Shown: one piece after another, positions 60,023 through 64,000 of the stretch
Layout: each line of letters begins with the position of its first letter
Numbering within the stretch: the stretch's first letter is position 1
Source of the DNA: DASZBX01 sp035943635
GTDB lineage: Bacteria; Actinomycetota; Actinomycetes; Streptomycetales; Catenulisporaceae
Reading direction: 5' to 3'
Length of the DNA: 64,000 bases
Assembly: GCA_035943635.1 (NCBI GenBank)
Contig: DASZBX010000079.1
Location: forward strand, 1 to 64,000
Notes under the pieces: model-generated
Seen by the model: only the letters and a program-made list of their open reading frames with translations
Database searches by the model: none
Told to the model about the DNA's origin: nothing
Made by a program: the position numbers and the translations under genes

Positions 60023-60154
60023 CTCATCGACTCCTTGGATACGTGGTCTGGGGGCTTGGTGCGAAGGATGCTCTGAAACGAGACCGGGTCATCCGACTGT
60101 GGCCGGCCCGGGCGAAGGTGGAACGTGCGCCCGCAGTACCGGGCCTTTCGGGTG

Positions 60155-61390
60155 TCATCGGAAGGCGGCCGAGACGAAGTCCCGGTCGGACGGTTGCAGG
60201 TACCGGCCGGCCGGCTGGACGAAGTGCCAGAGTTTCGCCGGGGCCGGTGCGGCCGCGTCGCCGCTGTAGGTCATGAACGAGACCCAGTCCGGGTTGATGT
60301 CCAGCTCCATCGCCTGGACCGCGCCGGCGGCCTTGAGCAGCTGGGCCAGCGTGTAAACGGACAGACCCTGACCGCCGACGTACACGATGTCCCCGGTGGC
60401 CGTCATTCCGACGCCGGAGCGGGCGATGAAATAGGAGTTCTTGATGGTCACACCCCACTGGGCACTGGACCCGTCCCCGGGACCGACCTGAACCTGCCCG
60501 TTGTCCACCAGCAAGCTCAGATTCTGCCGCACCCCGACCACCTGCGGGGTCATCGCCAGCGCTGTTCCCCACGCGCCGATCTTCATCGACCCGTCCTGGT
60601 AGAACACCTCCGAGGCTTTGCCCGCGACCAGAGGTACGACGGTACGCCCGTAGGCGTAGAACCCGCCCAAAGCGTCATCCGGCTTGACCTTGAACCCGCC
60701 GTTCCACGTCGCCACCAGGCCCGCCAGCGCGCTCGGCGCAACGGTGTCGGGTACCGGGAACGTGCCGCCGGGCTGCTGATATCCCGGATGCAGGGTGAAG
60801 GCCAACGCCTGCTGGTTCATCCACACCGCATAAGCCAGTTCCGAAGTGTGCTGGGCGTCCGGGCGTAGTGCCGTCTTTTCCACGATCGGCACGCCGGCCG
60901 CACTCGTGGTGATCGGACGCCACACCCCCTCGCCGGGGAGCGGTCCGGCAGCCAAGGGGGTCATGTTCACCGGCAGGTCCGGCGGGGCCACGGTCGCTGT
61001 CGGCCGCGGAACGGCCGCGGCCGGGCCGGCCAACTGCGCCAGCTGGCTCGGCGAAAGTTTCCCACCGACCGGCGGCGGCTTGTACGACTCGTTCTCCAGC
61101 CACGTCACCGCCCAGCTCAGATGGTGGTCCCGGCCCCACTCCGCCACCCGCGCCGCGACCGGGTCCGTCCCCGGCGCGGTCAGATATGGATACATGGTCA
61201 CCCCGATGTAGCCGATCACCAGCAAGAACACCCCGAGGACGGAGCGGCGGACGATTGTGCGCCGACGCCTGACGTGCGGCGGCACAGGCCGGCGCCGACG
61301 GCGAAGGCGGACGAAGCCGGCTCGGGCACCATGCCGTCCGCGGTCTGCCTGCTCAGTGACCGGCGCTGCCTGCGAGCCGCTGTCGAGCAT
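60155..61390 (-). CDS. Phosphodiester glycosidase (NAGPA)-family membrane-anchored protein
   Basis: The 411-aa protein has a basic N-terminal tail and one signal-anchor helix near residues 48-70 (SVLGVFLLVIGYIGVTMYPY), then an extracytoplasmic domain. The C-terminal part (LVATWNGGFKV, ASEVFYQDGSMKIG, SYFIARSGVGMTATGDIVYV, AGAVQAMELDINPDW) matches the phosphodiester glycosidase/NAGPA fold, whose members cleave sugar phosphodiesters. The natural substrate is unknown. The ATG at 61390 is chosen because AGGAGG precedes it; a GTG at 61447 gives a longer form. It stands first in the leftward redox operon, but 132 bp separates it from the next gene, so it may be independent. Confidence 0.85.
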   Translation of the reverse strand: MLDSGSQAAPVTEQADRGRHGARAGFVRLRRRRRPVPPHVRRRRTIVRRSVLGVFLLVIGYIGVTMYPYLTAPGTDPVAARVAEWGRDHHLSWAVTWLENESYKPPPVGGKLSPSQLAQLAGPAAAVPRPTATVAPPDLPVNMTPLAAGPLPGEGVWRPITTSAAGVPIVEKTALRPDAQHTSELAYAVWMNQQALAFTLHPGYQQPGGTFPVPDTVAPSALAGLVATWNGGFKVKPDDALGGFYAYGRTVVPLVAGKASEVFYQDGSMKIGAWGTALAMTPQVVGVRQNLSLLVDNGQVQVGPGDGSSAQWGVTIKNSYFIARSGVGMTATGDIVYVGGQGLSVYTLAQLLKAAGAVQAMELDINPDWVSFMTYSGDAAAPAPAKLWHFVQPAGRYLQPSDRDFVSAAFR

Positions 61391-61900
61391 TCCTGGCCTC
61401 CTCAGCCGTAGGTCCCGCGACACCGCGCGCCCTACGTCAAGACTCACCCCCCGCCACTGCGCAACCGGCTCAGAAGAGCTTCAGAAAGAGCTAATGTTCG
61501 TCGGCGAGCGCGAATCAACCCGGATTCCCCAGCTCGGGACCAGGACTCGCCGACGGCCAGGGCGAGCACTCTGTGGACAGCCACATTGACGACGCGCTGT
61601 CGGAGTTGCGAGCTCAAGGAGCAGGGCCTGGTGCGCCACATCGGCGTGTCCGACTTCGCGGTCGTCGTGAGCTTCCACCGCGCCGACCAGGTCGACCCCC
61701 TGATCGCCGCAGCCGGCCTGGAACTGGACTACCAGGACGTGACCGAAATCGAGCTCGGCGAGCAGGTGTGATGGAGACGACCACGATCGGATTCATCGGG
61801 AGCACGAAGCTTCCCGGGCCCATATTCGCCGAGATCTGCCCGAGGAGGTTCCACAGTCGGTGCCCGGCCGACATCGGTGAGTGAACTGGTCACCACCGCA
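61391..61900. other. Region of decayed gene fragments
   Basis: Apart from an aldo/keto reductase relic, an ATG at 61771 opens METTTIGFIGS, like the start of an F420/NADP-binding oxidoreductase, which loses similarity within 15 residues. No intact gene is present. Confidence 0.45.
61563..61771 (+). pseudogene. Aldo/keto reductase fragment with frameshift
   Basis: HIDDALSEL in one frame and ELKEQGLVRHIGVSDF in another adjoin at about 61610. Together they give the typical aldo/keto reductase segment before the conserved GxSNF loop. Both the N-terminal catalytic part and the C-terminal half are missing. The frame continues to 61771 with unrelated residues. Confidence 0.5.
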
Positions 61901-62116
61901 TCACTCGGCGTCGAAGTCGACCGGACGTCCGCCCCGGCGGCCCTCCTTCCTGCGGTTGGCGATCTGATCGGTCTTCTCCAGGATCACGGCGGTGATCCGG
62001 CGCCGACGCGGGTGGGTGCGGTTGGCGTGGGAGGAGTAGGCCTTATCGCCGGCCGCCGCGTCCGGACGGGTCCGGTCGGGGCCGGTGCTCGTGGCGCGGT
62101 GTGCGCGGCTGGTCAT
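61901..62116 (-). pseudogene. IS5-type transposase fragment
   Basis: The 71-codon frame contains RPDAAAGDKAYSSHANRTHP, RRRRITAVILEKTDQIANRR and KEGRRGGRPVDFD. This matches the segment after the central Asp of IS5-family (DDE, transposase 4) proteins (usual form ADKAYSSRANRxxLRRRGI...IPEKxDQ...GGRPPxFD). The catalytic N-terminal half and the C-terminus are lost. Its apparent ATG overlaps the stop of the cytochrome gene, which is probably chance or reflects the insertion point. Confidence 0.7.
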
Positions 62117-63051
62117 GGGTTTCGCCGGTAGTGTTCGCGCCAGATGAGGCGGTAGACGGGCAGCGCGCGGGGGATGGAGCGTACGCCGGGGATGAAGGGG
62201 AGGAATATCAGGATCGCGCCGAGGACCAGGACCACCCCCCAGACCAGGGCGTCGCCGTTGGCGGAGGTGTTGAAGGGGGAGATCTGGTAGAAGAAGGTGT
62301 TGGGGGCGAGCCAGATCTGGCCGGGGAAGTTGCCGATCTCGTTCATCATGCCCCACTGGTCGCCGGCCAGGTTCTGCGTCTGTGCCTCGGCGGCCAGGTC
62401 GGATCCGTCGGCGAGGAAGAGCAGCGGGAGGGTGTAGTCGTTGTCGTAGAAGCCGCCTTCGGCCAGGAGTTGGCCGTCCAGTGAGCCGGCCTTGGCTTGG
62501 GCGAGCAGTTGTCCGAGCAGGGCGGGTACCGGGCCGTAGGTGGCGTTGGGTGCAACCTTCGTCGGGTCGCCGTCGGCCTTGGTCAGGGCGTCCGAGTATG
62601 CGGAGGTCCATGCGCCTTGCCGGGTGGTATCGGCGGCCCGGTAGGCCGAGAGCGCGGTTCCGACGAGCGGGTTCTGCGGGGCGGAGGCGAGCGGGCCGAG
62701 GACGAAGGCCTGGGCGGTGTCGATCGGGTGGGTGACCCCGGCGGCCTGGGCCAGGGCGAGGGGGCCGAGTTTCTGGCCGCCGGATGCGGTGTTGTACGGC
62801 GGACCGTATCCGGCGGTGGCGCTGGATCCGTCCAGTTCGGCGAGGGCGGTGGTGGTGAAGTCGGCGGGGTCGGACTGCGACCAGGAGGCGATCGTCATGG
62901 GTTTGACGTCGGGGGAGGAGAAGACCGCGGCCAGGACGATGGTCAGGACGGCGACCGCGGTCAGGGCGATCACGAACTCCTTGACCAGGTCGTAGGGGCG
63001 TGAGCCGAAGGAATAGGGGTCGGGCTCGTCGGTGGACCGGGAGCGTTTCAC
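62113..63051 (-). CDS. Membrane subunit paired with cytochrome b
   Basis: The 312-aa protein has a TM helix near residues 24-46 (KEFVIALTAVAVLTIVLAAV), a long extracytoplasmic region (about 50-255) with PYNTASGGQKLGPLALAQAA and EIGNFPGQIWLAPNTFFYQI, and a second helix near 268-288 (ALVWGVVLVLGAILIFLPFI) before a conserved cytoplasmic tail with RALPVYRLIWREHY. I cannot name the family with confidence. Its GTG start overlaps the cytochrome b stop (GTGA), so it is probably the partner that replaces the cytochrome b C-terminal half. Confidence 0.75.
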   Translation of the reverse strand: MKRSRSTDEPDPYSFGSRPYDLVKEFVIALTAVAVLTIVLAAVFSSPDVKPMTIASWSQSDPADFTTTALAELDGSSATAGYGPPYNTASGGQKLGPLALAQAAGVTHPIDTAQAFVLGPLASAPQNPLVGTALSAYRAADTTRQGAWTSAYSDALTKADGDPTKVAPNATYGPVPALLGQLLAQAKAGSLDGQLLAEGGFYDNDYTLPLLFLADGSDLAAEAQTQNLAGDQWGMMNEIGNFPGQIWLAPNTFFYQISPFNTSANGDALVWGVVLVLGAILIFLPFIPGVRSIPRALPVYRLIWREHYRRNP

Positions 63052-63752
63052 GAGGCCTGCTCCTGTTCGAGTTGTCCTGGCCGTCCGGCCTGGCTGTTGA
63101 TCGGGGGGACGACTCCGCGCAGGCGTACCAGGATGATGTGCAGCAGGACGAGGAGGGCGACGATGATGGGGAGTAGGGCGATGTGCCACATGAGCATCTG
63201 GCCGAAGTCCATGGTGTTGAAGTAGGCGCCGACGCCGATGGCGTTGAGGCCGTCCTTGGCTTGGGTGGCGATCCACTGGGAGTCGAAGTTCTGCTGGCTG
63301 AGGTAGCCGGTGAGCGCGGTGAACGCCGAGGCGATCATGGCGATGGCCCCGGTGATCCAGGTCAGGGCCCGCTTGCCGCGCCAGGCGGCCATGAAGAACT
63401 TGCCGACCAGATGCACGGACATGAAACTCATGAACAGCTCGACGCTCCACAGGTGCAGGCTGTTGATGAAGTGTCCGATGCCGGCGATGTGCCACCAGGC
63501 TGGGCCTTTGATCGCGAGCACGATGCCGCTGGTGAAGACGATCGCGAGCGCGGAGAGGGTCAGGACTCCGAACACGTAGATCCATGAGGCCACATACGCG
63601 GGCTGAGTGTCCGGCATCAGCTTCTCCGGCGGGAGCGTGCGCACCACCTGCCTGCGCAGGGCCCCGGTCCAGCCTCCGGTGAGTTCTGCGGATTCGTGCT
63701 CGGGCGACGGTGGCGTGGCGGAGTTCGGGGATCCGAGGAGTTGGTCGGTCAC
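63048..63752 (-). CDS. Cytochrome b (b6-type N-terminal domain)
   Basis: The 234-aa protein is a four-helix dihaem cytochrome b. Helix B carries His-x13-His (SLHLWSVELFMSFMSVHLVG), and helix D carries His-x14-His (WHIALLPIIVALLVLLHIIL). The 14-residue spacing in helix D is the b6-type pattern rather than the bc1 one. The LTGYLSQQNFDSQW segment lies between the third and fourth helices. It should pass electrons between quinol and other redox proteins. The GTG start overlaps the stop of the small protein (GTGA), and the stop overlaps the next gene. Confidence 0.9.
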   Translation of the reverse strand: MTDQLLGSPNSATPPSPEHESAELTGGWTGALRRQVVRTLPPEKLMPDTQPAYVASWIYVFGVLTLSALAIVFTSGIVLAIKGPAWWHIAGIGHFINSLHLWSVELFMSFMSVHLVGKFFMAAWRGKRALTWITGAIAMIASAFTALTGYLSQQNFDSQWIATQAKDGLNAIGVGAYFNTMDFGQMLMWHIALLPIIVALLVLLHIILVRLRGVVPPINSQAGRPGQLEQEQAS

Positions 63753-63925
63753 CGGCGGCCACGTCCCTTCGGGAAGGGCAGCACGAGGGCGGCGGTGAAT
63801 AAAGCCCCGATGACCAGGACGATGATGAGGTTCGCCACCGAGATATGCAGCACGCCCCAGGTCAGATAGTGCCCGGTGGTGTTGAGGTCGACCGGGGTGC
63901 CAGGAATGGACGTAGCAGCTTGCAC
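63749..63925 (-). CDS. Small single-TM protein before cytochrome b
   Basis: This 58-aa gene is short and easily missed. It begins at GTG 63925 behind GGCAGGAAAGAATA and gives a polar start (QAATSIPGTPVDLNTTGHYL) and one TM helix (ISVANLIIVLVIGALFTAAL) with a basic C-terminus (KGRGRR). Its TGA overlaps the cytochrome b GTG, so it is translationally coupled to it. It is probably a small accessory subunit of the same complex. The region beyond it to the window end (63926-64000) looks like its promoter. Confidence 0.75.
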   Translation of the reverse strand: MQAATSIPGTPVDLNTTGHYLTWGVLHISVANLIIVLVIGALFTAALVLPFPKGRGRR

Positions 63926-64000
63926 TATTCTTTCCTGCCTTTCTTACAGAGTGGGCAAGGTATTTGCGGGCATGACGGAATCTGCTTCATGCGGGCGGCT

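Overview
The window is a high-GC chromosome segment from a filamentous-type actinobacterium. Coding is dense, GTG starts are frequent, and many genes are coupled by ATGA or GTGA overlaps. SARP, NarL-type and TetR regulators surround a modular polyketide synthase locus. No rRNA, tRNA or CRISPR array was seen, and the genus cannot be fixed from the sequence alone.

Bases 1-3,270 hold small stress-type genes: a PNPOx-fold protein cut by the window edge, a SHOCT protein, an Hsp20 with an unusual self-complementary leader, and a STAS protein. A frameshifted ORF and a TetR fragment lie among them. A bidirectional hairpin terminator at 3,207-3,242 closes this block.

Bases 3,271-40,300 are a compact hybrid NRPS-PKS locus. 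A 26-kb leftward operon runs SbnA-like, TauD/SyrP-like oxygenase, GNAT, NTF2-like, NRPS A-T didomain, MbtH, SbnB-like, KASIII-like, FkbH-like, discrete ACP, flavin monooxygenase, PKS (KS-AT-DH-ER-KR-ACP), PKS (KS-[no AT]-KR-ACP-KS-AT-DH-KR-ACP). A divergent rightward pair encodes an AT-less KS-ACP protein and a type II thioesterase. A SARP, an orphan response regulator, a second KASIII-like acyltransferase, an MFS exporter with its TetR, a DoxX-like protein and an alpha/beta hydrolase follow. The genes suggest that L-2,3-diaminopropionate is made (SbnA/SbnB), activated and possibly hydroxylated, and joined to a short reduced polyketide, while FkbH/ACP/KASIII supply or attach a glyceryl-type three-carbon unit. 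Direct repeats with an 11-bp period (TCAAG cores) in front of three transcription units look like SARP boxes tying the locus into one regulon. No known product was recognised.

Bases 40,300-47,240 are an accessory patch. A large secreted lectin/Ig-repeat protein is flanked by transposase relics, followed by an AAA ATPase of the DUF234 type and a 206-bp MITE-like element with 31-bp terminal inverted repeats.

Bases 47,231-64,000 hold an AraC regulator divergent from an aldo/keto reductase, an FTR1/EfeU iron permease behind a DtxR/IdeR-type iron box, a secreted PQQ-like propeller with a ricin lectin domain, an extraordinary nested inverted repeat, DedA and VIT1-like membrane proteins separated by a TACA/TGTA operator, and a leftward redox operon (phosphodiester-glycosidase-like protein, small membrane protein, ApbE, ferric-reductase-like membrane protein, NuoF-like flavoprotein, ferredoxin). 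The window ends with a transposase fragment abutting a split b6-type cytochrome b operon.
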